A DNA stretch of 64,000 nucleotides. Source: Actinomadura luteofluorescens (GTDB lineage: Bacteria; Actinomycetota; Actinomycetes; Streptosporangiales; Streptosporangiaceae). The stretch's first letter is position 1; each line of letters opens with the position of its first letter. The notes under the pieces are model-generated. The model did no database searches. It was not told the origin of the DNA and saw only the letters and a program-made list of their open reading frames with translations. The position numbers were made by a program, and so were the translations under genes. Positions 49,249 through 58,577 of the stretch are shown in pieces. Location of the stretch: positions 248,001 to 312,000 of the forward strand of contig NZ_JACCBA010000001.1 in the NCBI RefSeq assembly GCF_013409365.1. The letters are read 5' to 3'.

Positions 49249-49350
49249 TCTCTCCCGCCCTGTGATCGGGTACGGGCCGCGGAACCCGGGCCGGCATGGG
49301 CCGACCGTACTGACGAGAACCGCGCGCGGGGATACTCCCCTCCGTTACCT
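49238..49350 (-). promoter_or_regulatory. Manganese riboswitch (yybP-ykoY type)
   Basis: On the minus strand the element has the conserved parts in order: CGGAGGGGAGUAUCCCC, GGUUCUCGUCAGUACGG, a GC-rich central stem (GGUCGGC..GCCGGCC) and GAGAGACCUCCGG. CGGAGG and CCUCCG form P1. The family senses Mn2+ and controls TerC/YkoY and MntP exporters, matching the gene downstream. Confidence 0.82.
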
Positions 49351-49365
49351 GCTTCAACGCGGGCC

Positions 49366-49380
49366 GAACCGGGCCGGTTC
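49366..49380. repeat. 15-base palindrome upstream of the Mn2+ riboswitch
   Basis: GAACCGG-G-CCGGTTC is a perfect palindrome in the spacer between the glycosyltransferase stop codon and the riboswitch. It could end the upstream transcript or be an operator at the terC promoter. No T tract follows. Confidence 0.4.
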
Positions 49381-49436
49381 CCCTCCCCCGCGACTTTTCC
49401 GGTCCCGTCCGCGAACCGGAGCGCGCAAGGCCGCGT

Positions 49437-50630
49437 CTAAGGCCCGGAAAGCTCCAGGTACAGCTCCGCCAGCTGCTCGACGGCGTCGTCCTCGCCGGGA
49501 AGCCGCGCCGCCCGCTGGGCGGCGGCCGAACCCAGCCGCGCCGCCAGCGCCGGGTCGTCCAGGACGCGGCTCACCGCGCGGCCGAGCGCCTCGGCGTCGT
49601 TCGGCGGCACCAGCAGCGCCGCGTCGGACTCGGGCCCCTGCAGCAGCGAGGCCCCCTCGGCGCGCACCCCGGCGCCCACCATGCCGGGGATCCCGCCCAC
49701 GCGGGTCGCGACCAGCGGCCGTCCCGCCCGCAGGATCTCCTGGACGACCAGCGGCTGCCCCTCCCACACGCTCGGCACGACCGCCACGTCGCAGGCGGCC
49801 AGCAGCCCGGCGACGTCGGAGCGGCGGCCGAGCAGCCGGACCGGCAGGTCCTCGGCCTCGATCCGGGCGCGCAGCTCGTCCTCCAGCGGCCCGTCGCCGG
49901 CGATCGCCACGAGCGGCGGCGGGGTGCGTCCCGCCCACGCCGCGGCGGCGTCCAGCAGCGTCGGCAGGCCCTTCTGCGCGGCGAGCCGGGCGACGGTGAC
50001 GACCAGCGGCCGCTCCCCCACGCCGAGCTCGGCCCGCAGGTCCGCGCGGACGGCGGGCCCGGGCGGCGCCTGCGGCGCGGGCGCCGGGACGATCGCGTGC
50101 CCGACCGACCGGGCGCCGAGGGCCCGCATCCGCTCCTCCAGGTCGGGCGAGACGCCGAGGACCCGGGTGGCGCCGCGCGCCACGACGCGTTCCAGCACCC
50201 CGTAGACCGCGGCCGTCCGGCCGCCGGTGATGACGGCGTTGTGGAGCGTGACGAGCAGCGGCGGGCCTCCGCGCGCGAACCGCAGCGGGCCCGGCACGAC
50301 GCGCGCGCACGCCGCCGCGGCGAGCGCCCCGGCGCGCAGGCCGTGGGCGTGGACCACGTCGGCGCCGCGCAGCAGCCGCCGCAGCCGGGCCACGGCCCTG
50401 GCATCGCTCGCCGGGCGGGGCCGGTCGGCGAGGTCGACCTCGGCGAACCGGGCGCCGCCCGCGGCGAATCCGAACAGCTCCTCGGTGGCGGCGGGCCCGC
50501 ACACCACGACGCGGGCACCGCGCTCGACCAGGCCGTCGGCGACGGACCGGACGTGCCGGCCGACGCCGCCGGCGGCGGTGCCGAGGACGAGCGCGACGCG
50601 CAGCCCGTCCAGATCCTGCCTGTCAGACAT
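49437..50630 (-). CDS. GT4-family glycosyltransferase
   Basis: A 397-residue glycosyltransferase of the GT-B fold. The N-terminal domain opens RVALVLGTAAGGVGRHVRS; the C-terminal donor-binding domain has VTVARLAAQKGLPTLL, IAGDGPLEDEL and PSVWEGQPLVVQEILRAGRPLVAT, the E-x7-E region of GT4 enzymes. The start overlaps the flippase gene by eight bases, so it acts in the same pathway. Acceptor unknown. Confidence 0.88.
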   Translation of the reverse strand: MSDRQDLDGLRVALVLGTAAGGVGRHVRSVADGLVERGARVVVCGPAATEELFGFAAGGARFAEVDLADRPRPASDARAVARLRRLLRGADVVHAHGLRAGALAAAACARVVPGPLRFARGGPPLLVTLHNAVITGGRTAAVYGVLERVVARGATRVLGVSPDLEERMRALGARSVGHAIVPAPAPQAPPGPAVRADLRAELGVGERPLVVTVARLAAQKGLPTLLDAAAAWAGRTPPPLVAIAGDGPLEDELRARIEAEDLPVRLLGRRSDVAGLLAACDVAVVPSVWEGQPLVVQEILRAGRPLVATRVGGIPGMVGAGVRAEGASLLQGPESDAALLVPPNDAEALGRAVSRVLDDPALAARLGSAAAQRAARLPGEDDAVEQLAELYLELSGP

Positions 50631-52299
50631 TGCGGGTGACCTTCCGGCTGAGGACGGCCCGCAGGTCCCGGCCGTCGATCACGAATGCGATGATCAGGAA
50701 GACGGCGCCGGCGGCCAGCGCGGCGAGCGCCCCGGTCCCGACGTTGCGCAGTTCCCCGGCCGGGCCCGTCCCGCCGAGGCCGAGCAGCGCGGCCGTCGCG
50801 TACCCGGCGGCGCCTCCGGCCGCGCCGCCGAGCAGCCCGGCGGCCAGGGCCCGCGGGACGCCGCGCACGGCCGCGGCCCCCCTCGCGCGCACCAGCGTCA
50901 CGAGCAGCAGCGCCCCGGCGACCGTCATCCCGACGGCGTTGCCGACGCCGAGCGCCGCGACGACCCACTGCCGGTCGACCGACAGCACCAGCGCGACCTC
51001 GGCGACCATGACGACGACCCAGCCCGTGACCACGGCGGCCGCGCCCATCCGCCCCCGGTGGCACGCGTACAGGACGCGGCCGAGATGCGCGACGAGCCCG
51101 TAGCCGAGCAGGCCGGGCGCGAACGCCAGCACCGCGCGCGACAGCACCTCCTGCTGGTCGGGGTGGCCGGGGTTGAACACCGCCGCGACGGGGACGGCGA
51201 CCGCGGCCAGCGCTGCGGCCCCCGCGCACGACACCAGGATCACCGCGCGGGTCGTGGACGCGGTGACCCGGTCGAACCGTTCGTGGTCGGCCGCGCTCAT
51301 CCGCGCCGACAGCAGCGGGAACGCGCTGGTCGCGATCGGCACCGCGAGGATCGCCCACGGCAGCAGGTAGATCGCCCACGCGTACTGGTAGTTGGCGAGC
51401 GCGCCGCGGGTGCCCTGCGAGCTGAGCCGGACGACGAGCAGCGTCGCCAGCTGCTGGGCCGCGACCGTCGCGATGCCTGCCGCCGCGAGCCGCCGCACCC
51501 GCCGCGCCACCCCGTCGGGGAAGCGCAGCGTGGGCCGCAGCCGCAGGCGCAGCCGCCACGCGGCGAGCGCGGCCGTGGCGGCCATCGCGACGCCGCCGAG
51601 CGCCGTCCCGATCGCCAGCGTCAGCTCGGCCCCCAGCGGGAGGCCGGCCAGGTCGTTCTCGAAGCCCCTGCCGAGCGGCGCGTAGACGAGATAGGCGCCG
51701 ATCACCACGAGGCTCGACACCAGCGGCGCGAGGGCGGGCGCGACGAACCGGCGGTGCGACTGGAGCAGCCCGTACAGCACGACCGCGATCCCGTACATCA
51801 CCATCTGCACCGACTGGATCGCCAGCATGTCACCGCCGACCCGCACGACCTCCCCGCGCGAGCAGCCCTGCGGGTCCTCTGCCACCGCCAGCTCCATGAG
51901 GGGGTGGGAGAGCAGCGCCATCAGCACCGACAGCGGCACCATCAGCACGACGATCCAGGTGAGCAGCGCCGACCCGATCCGGCGGACCTCCTCCCGGTCG
52001 CCGCGCTCGGCGGGCCCCGCCAGCACCGGCACCACCATGCTGGCGAGCGCCCCGCCCGCGACGATCTCGTAGACGCTGCTGGGGAGCTGCGTGGCGCTGA
52101 AGTACGCCTGGCTCAGGCACGAGGTGGTGACGGTCTGGGAGAAGGCGTAGGTGCGCCCGAACCCGGCGAGCCGCGCCAGCACGGTGATGACCGCGATGAC
52201 GACGGCGGCGCCGGCGAGCCCGCCGGTCAGCCGGCGCGCGCCGGACCGCCGCCGGGGCGGCGGTGGCAGTTCGGATGGGGGCACGGTAGGCGAAGGCAC
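50623..52299 (-). CDS. MurJ/MviN-like lipid flippase (MOP superfamily)
   Basis: A 558-residue membrane protein with about fourteen transmembrane helices. RLAGFGRTYAFSQTV in the first helix region and QLPSSVYEIVAGGALASMVVPVLA are characteristic of MurJ-type flippases. MurJ flips lipid II; given the neighbouring PNPT-like and GT4 genes this copy could instead flip another polyprenyl-linked glycan. GTG at 52299 is used; GTG at 52284 is possible. Confidence 0.85.
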   Translation of the reverse strand: MPSPTVPPSELPPPPRRRSGARRLTGGLAGAAVVIAVITVLARLAGFGRTYAFSQTVTTSCLSQAYFSATQLPSSVYEIVAGGALASMVVPVLAGPAERGDREEVRRIGSALLTWIVVLMVPLSVLMALLSHPLMELAVAEDPQGCSRGEVVRVGGDMLAIQSVQMVMYGIAVVLYGLLQSHRRFVAPALAPLVSSLVVIGAYLVYAPLGRGFENDLAGLPLGAELTLAIGTALGGVAMAATAALAAWRLRLRLRPTLRFPDGVARRVRRLAAAGIATVAAQQLATLLVVRLSSQGTRGALANYQYAWAIYLLPWAILAVPIATSAFPLLSARMSAADHERFDRVTASTTRAVILVSCAGAAALAAVAVPVAAVFNPGHPDQQEVLSRAVLAFAPGLLGYGLVAHLGRVLYACHRGRMGAAAVVTGWVVVMVAEVALVLSVDRQWVVAALGVGNAVGMTVAGALLLVTLVRARGAAAVRGVPRALAAGLLGGAAGGAAGYATAALLGLGGTGPAGELRNVGTGALAALAAGAVFLIIAFVIDGRDLRAVLSRKVTRNV

Positions 52300-52332
52300 G
52301 CTCGTCGAGGTCTGCGGGGGGCGTCCGGCGGG

Positions 52333-53325
52333 CTAGGCGGGGTCGGCGACGCCGTCGCCCGCCGGGTCGGCCTGCGGCGGGACGGCCGGGCGGTACGCGT
52401 CCTCGGTGTCGGGCTTGCCGGTCTCCTGCGGCGCCGCCTCGGCGGCGGACGGGGCGGGGGCGGCGGCCGGGCGGCGGCCGAGCATGTCGACGCGGTTCAG
52501 CACCGGATTGCCCGCGATGACCTTGGTGAAGCTGACGAACTCGCTGGCGGCGTTCAGCCCGGCGATCCCGGCGAGGACGGCGAGCCGCGGCCCCCGGCCG
52601 AGGCGGGTCGCGGCGAGGCCGAGCAGCGCGCCGAGCGCGTTGGCGCCGGTGTCGCCGAGCATCGCGCGCTCGCCGAGGTCCTCGGGCAGCAGCGCGGCGG
52701 CGGCGCCGAGCGGAGCGGCGACCACGGCGGAGCCGGAGCGGGTCAGCGCCAGCGGCGTCCCCGCGACCAGGCCGACCTTCACGGCCCGCCCGGGGCGCAG
52801 GTCGAACAGGTTCATCAGGTTCGCCGCCCCGGCGACGACGGCGCCGTTGACGAGGGTGTCGAACGCGCGGCCCGTCCGGGTCGGGGCGGGCGAGCCGGCG
52901 ACGGCGGCGGCGGCCAGCCCGGTCGCGCCGATGCCGAGGATCTTCACCGCGCCGCTGGTCACCTCGCCGCGCGCGAGCGCGGTCAGGTGGCCCTTGAAGC
53001 CGCGGGAGGACGCCGAGCCGGCGAGGTCGTCGTAGCCCCCGAGGGCGCCGCACCCCGCGCCGGCCAGCAGCGCGGCGGCGCGCATCCGGGCGGTGGCGCC
53101 GGGGGCCAGCAGCCCGGCCGCGGCGGCGCCCGCGACGAACGCGGGGCCCTCCAGCAGCGTGACCGGCTCGCCGCGGTGGTTGGTGCGGCCCCAGACCTGC
53201 TCGCCGGGCAGCCCGTTCAGGCCGGGCGGGCGCCGCGTCAGCGCGGTGTAGGCGGCGCGCGCCGCCACCGCGCCGAGCCCGACGCCGGCCGCCAGCCGCG
53301 TGCTCCTGGCGATGCCTCGTCTCAT
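52333..53325 (-). CDS. Divergent PNPT/WecA-MraY-like transferase
   Basis: A 330-residue membrane protein. GGYDDLAGS, KGFKGHLTALARGEVTSGAVKI, LMNLFDLRPGRAVK and GDTGANALGALLG reproduce, in order, the DD, NxxNxxD and GDxG-like motifs of polyprenyl-phosphate N-acetylhexosamine-1-phosphate transferases. The hydrophobic pattern is shorter than in WecA and the C-terminus is a disordered Pro/Ala tail, so activity is uncertain. It follows steB by four bases and precedes the flippase. Confidence 0.7.
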   Translation of the reverse strand: MRRGIARSTRLAAGVGLGAVAARAAYTALTRRPPGLNGLPGEQVWGRTNHRGEPVTLLEGPAFVAGAAAAGLLAPGATARMRAAALLAGAGCGALGGYDDLAGSASSRGFKGHLTALARGEVTSGAVKILGIGATGLAAAAVAGSPAPTRTGRAFDTLVNGAVVAGAANLMNLFDLRPGRAVKVGLVAGTPLALTRSGSAVVAAPLGAAAALLPEDLGERAMLGDTGANALGALLGLAATRLGRGPRLAVLAGIAGLNAASEFVSFTKVIAGNPVLNRVDMLGRRPAAAPAPSAAEAAPQETGKPDTEDAYRPAVPPQADPAGDGVADPA

Positions 53326-53329
53326 CAGG

Positions 53330-54283
53330 TCACCCGTTCTTCGCCGTGGGCGCGGGCGAGGGCAGGTAGCCGCTCGCGCCGGCGCCCGTGCCGTACTGGC
53401 CGGACTTGCCGCCGATCTCGTTCTGCAGCGCCAGGATCGCGACGACCTGGCCGGCCGCGGTGTCCACCACGTCGACGGTGGAGACCGAGTCGGCGGCGTC
53501 GGAGTCGCGCAGCGCCGCGATCAGCCCGCCCTCCTGCGCGGAGGTCGGCGGGCCACCGACGACGGTACCGCGCCCGGCGCCGTCGAGTGCGGAGGCCAGC
53601 GAGATCAGTGCCTTGTTGTCGTCGCCCCCGCCCGCGTAGGCGTAGGCGGCGGCGGGAGCGACCATGACGGCGAGGGTGGCGTGCTGGCCCGGCTTGCCGC
53701 TGGTGGTGACGTATCCGGCCTGCTTGAAGCCGTTGAGGACGGCGCCTCCGGCGGCGTCCTCGCGGCCGGACTTGGCGGGGTCCTTGGTGACGAGCGCGCC
53801 CGCGAGGACGGCGCCGGCCTTGCCGTAGGCGCCCGCGTTCTCCGGGAACTTCACGTCCTCGGCCTTGAGCTGCGTGGCGAGCTCGTCGACCGTGGTCTGC
53901 TGGTCGTCGTCCAGGAGCTTCTTCTGGATCGTGACGCGCCCGGTGACGGCGGCGCCGGAGTCCTTCGCCAGCTGGCTGATCTGCTCGATGCTGTCGTTGC
54001 CGGCGCCGGGCGTCTCGATCAGCACGACGGACTGGCCCTTGAGCCGCTCGGCGACGATCTGCGGCGAGAGCACCTTGGTGAACTGCTCCTCGCCGTCCAG
54101 CTGGTGGCGCAGGTCGCGCTGCGCCAGCCGGGCCTGCTGGGCCGTCTTGGCGGCCGAGTTGGCCTGCTGGCGCAGGGTGTCGCTCACCGAGTTGGACAGC
54201 GTGGTGGAGCCCAGCACGATGCCGAGCGCCAGCGCGAGGAAGATCGCGACGATGGAGACGAGGTGATAGCGGAAATCGATCAC
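53330..54283 (-). CDS. steB: SteB/MctB family envelope protein
   Basis: A 317-residue protein with one N-terminal transmembrane helix (FRYHLVSIVAIFLALALGIVLG), a coiled region (RQQANSAAKTAQQARLAQRDLRHQL) and an extracytoplasmic domain. This matches the Rv1698/MctB and corynebacterial SteB family, linked to copper handling in mycobacteria and to cell separation with SteA. The GTG overlaps the steA stop as GTGA. Confidence 0.87.
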   Translation of the reverse strand: MIDFRYHLVSIVAIFLALALGIVLGSTTLSNSVSDTLRQQANSAAKTAQQARLAQRDLRHQLDGEEQFTKVLSPQIVAERLKGQSVVLIETPGAGNDSIEQISQLAKDSGAAVTGRVTIQKKLLDDDQQTTVDELATQLKAEDVKFPENAGAYGKAGAVLAGALVTKDPAKSGREDAAGGAVLNGFKQAGYVTTSGKPGQHATLAVMVAPAAAYAYAGGGDDNKALISLASALDGAGRGTVVGGPPTSAQEGGLIAALRDSDAADSVSTVDVVDTAAGQVVAILALQNEIGGKSGQYGTGAGASGYLPSPAPTAKNG

Positions 54284-55518
54284 GTGAAGAGTCCGGTCAG
54301 CCAGAAGAGGAAGGCGTGCCAGCGGTCGGCGAGCAGGGGACTGATGACGTCCCCCGCCGGTGACATGGCGACGGCGGTGACGATGGCGATGAACGCGCCG
54401 AGGACGAGGAACAGCAGCGACCAGGTGGAGATCCGGCTGCGGTAGAGCCGGCTGACGCCCTTGGCGTCGACGAGCTTGCTGCCGACGCGCAGGCGGGTGA
54501 GGAACGTGCTGGCCATGCCGGCGCGCCCCTTGTCGAAGAACTCCTCCATGTTCGCGTGCGTGCCGACCGCGACGATCAGGGTGGCGCCCTTGTCGTCGGC
54601 GAGGAGCATCGCGATGTCCTCGCTGGTGGCGGCGGCGGGGAACACCACGGCGTCCTTGCCGAGCTCGTGCACGCGCTTGAGGCCCGGCGCGCGGCCGTCC
54701 CGGTAGGCGTGCACGACGAGTTCGGCGCCGCAGGTGAGCGCGTCGTCGGAGACCGAGTCCATGTCCCCGACGATCATGTCGGGGCGGTAGCCGGCCTCCA
54801 GCAGCGCGTCGGCGCCGCCGTCCACCCCGATCAGCACGGGGCGGTACTCGCGGATGTAGGGGCGCAGGGTCGCGATGTCCTCGCGGTAGTGGTAGCCGCG
54901 TACGACGATCAGGGCGTGCCGCCCGGAGATCCTCGTGGCCACCTCGGGGACGCCGACGCCGTCGATGAGCAGGTCGCGCTCGCGCTTGACGTACTCCATC
55001 GTGTTGGCGACGAACGCCTCCAGCTGGGAGGCGAGCCCGGCCTTGGCCTCGGTCAGCGCCTCCTCGATGGACGCGGCGGTCTGCTCGGTGCCCTTGGCGA
55101 CGACCTCCTCGCCCCGGTGCACGGCGGGCCCCTCGACGCGGACCTGGTCGCCCTCCTGCAGCTTGCTGAAGATCTCCGGGCCGACGTCGTCGACCAGCGG
55201 GATGCCGGCCTCGATCAGGATCTGCGGCCCGAGGTTCGGGTAGCGGCCCGAGATGCTGGGCGCGACGTTGACGACGGCGCCGACCTCGCGCGACACCAGC
55301 GCCTCGGCGCTGACGCGGTCGAGGTCGACGTGGTCGATGACCGCGACCTCGCCGGGCTGCAGCCGCTTGGTCAGGTCCTTGGTGCGGCGGTCGAGCCGGA
55401 CCGTGGCGCTGACCCCGGGCCGCCCGTCGTCGCGGCTCCGGCCCAGCGTGAGGACGCGCCGGGGCAGCCTCTGGGCCAGCCGGACGCGTCGCTCTGCGGT
55501 GGGTGACGACTCGTTCAT
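54280..55518 (-). CDS. steA: SteA family cell-separation protein (thiamine pyrophosphokinase-like fold)
   Basis: A 412-residue protein. The central domain has thiamine pyrophosphokinase-like motifs (VDGGADALLEAGYRPDMIVGDMDSVSD), and a single transmembrane helix lies near the C-terminus (WSLLFLVLGAFIAIVTAVAM). It matches the Rv1697/SteA family, which with SteB regulates peptidoglycan hydrolysis at septation. ATG at 55518 is chosen (MNESSPTAERR). The gene lies between recN and steB, the order seen in other actinobacteria. Confidence 0.9.
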   Translation of the reverse strand: MNESSPTAERRVRLAQRLPRRVLTLGRSRDDGRPGVSATVRLDRRTKDLTKRLQPGEVAVIDHVDLDRVSAEALVSREVGAVVNVAPSISGRYPNLGPQILIEAGIPLVDDVGPEIFSKLQEGDQVRVEGPAVHRGEEVVAKGTEQTAASIEEALTEAKAGLASQLEAFVANTMEYVKRERDLLIDGVGVPEVATRISGRHALIVVRGYHYREDIATLRPYIREYRPVLIGVDGGADALLEAGYRPDMIVGDMDSVSDDALTCGAELVVHAYRDGRAPGLKRVHELGKDAVVFPAAATSEDIAMLLADDKGATLIVAVGTHANMEEFFDKGRAGMASTFLTRLRVGSKLVDAKGVSRLYRSRISTWSLLFLVLGAFIAIVTAVAMSPAGDVISPLLADRWHAFLFWLTGLFT

Positions 55519-55659
55519 CAACTGCCATCCTGCCAGAGCACGGGAGCGAACGCCGGAAAGGCCGACTGTCCAGGCGTGTCCGTTCGCGCACTCTCTGTAA
55601 TCTTTGCCGGAGCGGGCGGCGGCCCGTTCCGGCGCTGACATGGGGGTCCTCGTCCGCCG

Positions 55660-57366
55660 CTACCGCTCCTCGGCGGCCATGGCGAGCAGCTCCTCGGCGT
55701 GGGCGCGGCCGAGCTCGGAGTCCTCCAGGCCGGCCAGCATCCGTGACAGCTCCCGGACGCGGCCCTCCCGGTCCAGGGCGGTGACGCCGCTGCTGGTGAC
55801 GGTCCCGTCGTCGGACTTCTCCACCAGCAGGTGCTGGTCGGCGAACGCGGCGACCTGCGGCAGGTGCGTGACGACGATCACCTGGGCGTTGCGGGCCAGC
55901 CGCGCCAGGCGCCGCCCGATCTCCACCGCGGCCTTGCCGCCGACGCCGGCGTCGACCTCGTCGAACACGAACGTCGGGACGGGGTCGGCGCCCGCGAACA
56001 CGACCTCGATCGCCAGCATCACGCGCGACAGCTCGCCGCCCGAGGCGCCCTTGTGCAGCGGCAGCGGCGGTGACCCGGGGTGCGGGGCGAGCCGCACCTC
56101 GACCTCGTCGACGCCGTGCGGGCCGTAGTCGCCGGCCTGGGTGACGGTGACGGCGACGCGGGCGTGCGGCATCGCCAGCGCGGTCAGCTCCTCGGTGACG
56201 GCCTCGGAGAACCGCTCGGCGGCCCGGGTGCGGACCGCGGTCAGCTCCGCGGCCTCGGCGGCAAGCCGCTCGGTCAGCTCGGCGTGCTCGGAGCGCAGCT
56301 CGTCGATGCGGTCGTCGTCGCCCTCCAGCTCCGCGAGGCGGGCCGCGGACCGGCGCGCCCACTCCAGGACCTCGGTGACCGTCCCGTCCGTCCCGCCGTA
56401 CTTGCGGGTCAGGCCGGTCAGCTCGGCGCGGCGCTCCTGGACGGCCGCGAGCCGCGCCGGGTCGGCGTCCACGGACTCGGCGTAGGACGCCAGGTCGGTG
56501 CCGACGTCGGAGACCAGGTAGCCGGCCTCGGCGAGCCGGTCGGCCAGCCCCGCGAGCTCGGGGTCGTGGTCGCGGACGGCGTCCAGGGCGTTGCGGGCCT
56601 GGCCGAGCAGGCCGGTCACGTTCGCGGCCTCGAACGCGGCGGCGGGGTCGCCGAGCAGGGCCTCGTGGGCGGTGTCGGCGGCGCCGCGCAGCGCGTCGGC
56701 GTGCCCGAGGCGCTCCTCCTCGGCGGCGAGGTCGGTGTCCTCGCCGTCCTTGGGGTCGACCTTCTCGATCTCCTCCAGGCCGAAGCGCAGCAGCTCGGCC
56801 TCCTGGGCCCGCTCGCGCGCCCGCGTGGTCAGCTCCTCCAGCAGCGCGCTCACCTGGCGGTGCCGCTGGTAGTCCTTGGTGTAGGCGCGCATCGGCTTGG
56901 TCAGCGCGCCGCCCGCGTACCGGTCGAGCGCGCCGCGCTGCCGCGCCGACTGCAGCAGCCGCTGCTGGTCGGACTGCCCGTGCACGGCGACCAGCTCGTC
57001 CGCCAGGGTGATCAGCACGCTGACGGGGACGGACCGGCCGCCGAGGAACGCGCGGGAGCGGCCCTCCGCCGACACCGAGCGCGTGACGATCAGAGCGCCG
57101 TCGTCGAGCTCGCCGCCGGCGTCCTCGACCCGCTCGACCACGCGGCCGCCCGGATCGACGACGATCCGGCCCTCCACCGTGGCGCGCCCCGCGCCCGGCC
57201 TGACCCGCTGCGGGTCGGCGCGGCCGCCGAACATCAGCCCGAGGCTGGTGACCACCATGGTCTTGCCCGCCCCGGTCTCCCCCGTCACCACGTTGAAGCC
57301 CGGCGACAGATCGAGCACGGCCTCGTCGATCACGCCGAGGCCCTGGATCCGCACCTCATCGACCAT
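55660..57366 (-). CDS. recN: DNA repair protein RecN
   Basis: A 568-residue SMC-like ATPase in double-strand break repair. Walker A GETGAGKTMVV lies near the N-terminus, long coiled-coil segments occupy the middle (about residues 160-370), and the C-terminal ATPase half has LHKGASGGELSRVMLAIE, TFVFDEVDAGVGG and HLPQVAAFADQH. ATG at 57366 gives MVDEVRIQGLGVID; a GTG three codons upstream is possible. No SOS box was found upstream. Confidence 0.96.
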   Translation of the reverse strand: MVDEVRIQGLGVIDEAVLDLSPGFNVVTGETGAGKTMVVTSLGLMFGGRADPQRVRPGAGRATVEGRIVVDPGGRVVERVEDAGGELDDGALIVTRSVSAEGRSRAFLGGRSVPVSVLITLADELVAVHGQSDQQRLLQSARQRGALDRYAGGALTKPMRAYTKDYQRHRQVSALLEELTTRARERAQEAELLRFGLEEIEKVDPKDGEDTDLAAEEERLGHADALRGAADTAHEALLGDPAAAFEAANVTGLLGQARNALDAVRDHDPELAGLADRLAEAGYLVSDVGTDLASYAESVDADPARLAAVQERRAELTGLTRKYGGTDGTVTEVLEWARRSAARLAELEGDDDRIDELRSEHAELTERLAAEAAELTAVRTRAAERFSEAVTEELTALAMPHARVAVTVTQAGDYGPHGVDEVEVRLAPHPGSPPLPLHKGASGGELSRVMLAIEVVFAGADPVPTFVFDEVDAGVGGKAAVEIGRRLARLARNAQVIVVTHLPQVAAFADQHLLVEKSDDGTVTSSGVTALDREGRVRELSRMLAGLEDSELGRAHAEELLAMAAEER

Positions 57367-57424
57367 CGGACGCACCAGCGTCACAACCCTCCGCAACCAG
57401 ATCCCCGATCAGCGCCTGTGGAGA

Positions 57425-58465
57425 TTATCCCCTCTGACCGCCCGCCGCCTCCCCGTCCTGCCCCGGGGGCGCGCCCTGCGGCGGAAAGCCGGGGCCCGGG
57501 TAGCCGGCGATGCCGCCGGCCGCCGGGGCGTCCCCGACCTGGGAGTCTCCGAGCGGCGGGGACGGCCGGGACGGCTGCCGGACCCGCCCGCGCCAGCCCG
57601 TCACGGGCAGCCCGAACTTGGTGACCAGCCGGTCGGTGAACGGGGTGAGGTGCAGCCGCGCGAGCCGCACCGGCTCGGCGCCGCGGCGGACCTCCACCCG
57701 CGCGCCCGGCGGCAGGTCGAGCGTGCGGCGCCCGTCGCACCACAGCACCGCGCGGGGCGTGTCGGGCAGCACCTCCACCGCGACCGACGAGCGCGGCGAG
57801 ACCACCAGCGGGCGCGCGAACAGCGAGTGCGCGCTGAGCGGCACGACGAGCATCGCCTCCACCTCCGGCCACACGACCGGGCCGCCGGCGGAGAACGCGT
57901 ACGCGGTGGAGCCGGTCGGGGTGGCGCACACCACACCGTCGCAGCCCCAGTTGGACAGCGGCCGGCCGTCGATCTCGGCGACGACCTCCAGCATCCGCTC
58001 CCGCTCGGCCTTCTCGATGCTGGCCTCGTTCAGCGCCCACGTCGTGCCGAGGACGGTGCCGTTGCGGCGGGCGGTGACGTCGATGGTCATGCGCTCCTCG
58101 ACGTCGTAGCGGCGGGTCACGACCCGGTCGACGGTGGCGGCGAGGTCCTCGCGCTCGGCCTCGGCGAGGAACCCGACGTGGCCGAGGTTGACGCCGAGCA
58201 GCGGCGTCCCGGAGCTGCGGGTGAGGTCGGCGGCGCGCAGCAGCGTCCCGTCGCCGCCGAGGACCATGACGACCTCGGCCTCGTCGGCGGCCGCCGCGGT
58301 GCTGGGCATGACCTCCACGCCCGTGCAGCCGATGTCGTCGGCCTCGCCGTCCAGGACCCGCACGCAGATCCCGGCCTCGCTGAGGCGTTCGATGACCAGC
58401 TGCGCGCTGCGGACCGCCTCGGGCCGCCCGGTGTGCGCCACGACCAGCACCGACCTTGTGCTCAT
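57425..58465 (-). CDS. nadK: NAD kinase
   Basis: A 346-residue enzyme phosphorylating NAD to NADP. Motifs are LGGDGTLLRAA, GVNLGHVGFLAE, ALNEASIEK and TPTGSTAYAFSAGGP. The C-terminal 60 residues are a Gly/Pro-rich extension (PAAGGIAGYPGPG) not needed for the fold. The gene lies between tlyA and recN in the usual order. Confidence 0.96.
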   Translation of the reverse strand: MSTRSVLVVAHTGRPEAVRSAQLVIERLSEAGICVRVLDGEADDIGCTGVEVMPSTAAAADEAEVVMVLGGDGTLLRAADLTRSSGTPLLGVNLGHVGFLAEAEREDLAATVDRVVTRRYDVEERMTIDVTARRNGTVLGTTWALNEASIEKAERERMLEVVAEIDGRPLSNWGCDGVVCATPTGSTAYAFSAGGPVVWPEVEAMLVVPLSAHSLFARPLVVSPRSSVAVEVLPDTPRAVLWCDGRRTLDLPPGARVEVRRGAEPVRLARLHLTPFTDRLVTKFGLPVTGWRGRVRQPSRPSPPLGDSQVGDAPAAGGIAGYPGPGFPPQGAPPGQDGEAAGGQRG

Positions 58466-58577
58466 GCTCCCGCCCCACTCCCCGACGCGCTCCGCCGTAC
58501 AGACGTCTGGACGAACGCCCCCGCGCGGGGCGTTCCCGGTTTCGACGCCCTCTGTACGCGCGGTGCGCCGCCGCCGC

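Noticed and set aside
57367..57424. SOS box upstream of recN
   Set aside because: No GAAC-N4-GTTC in the 58-base gap to nadK.
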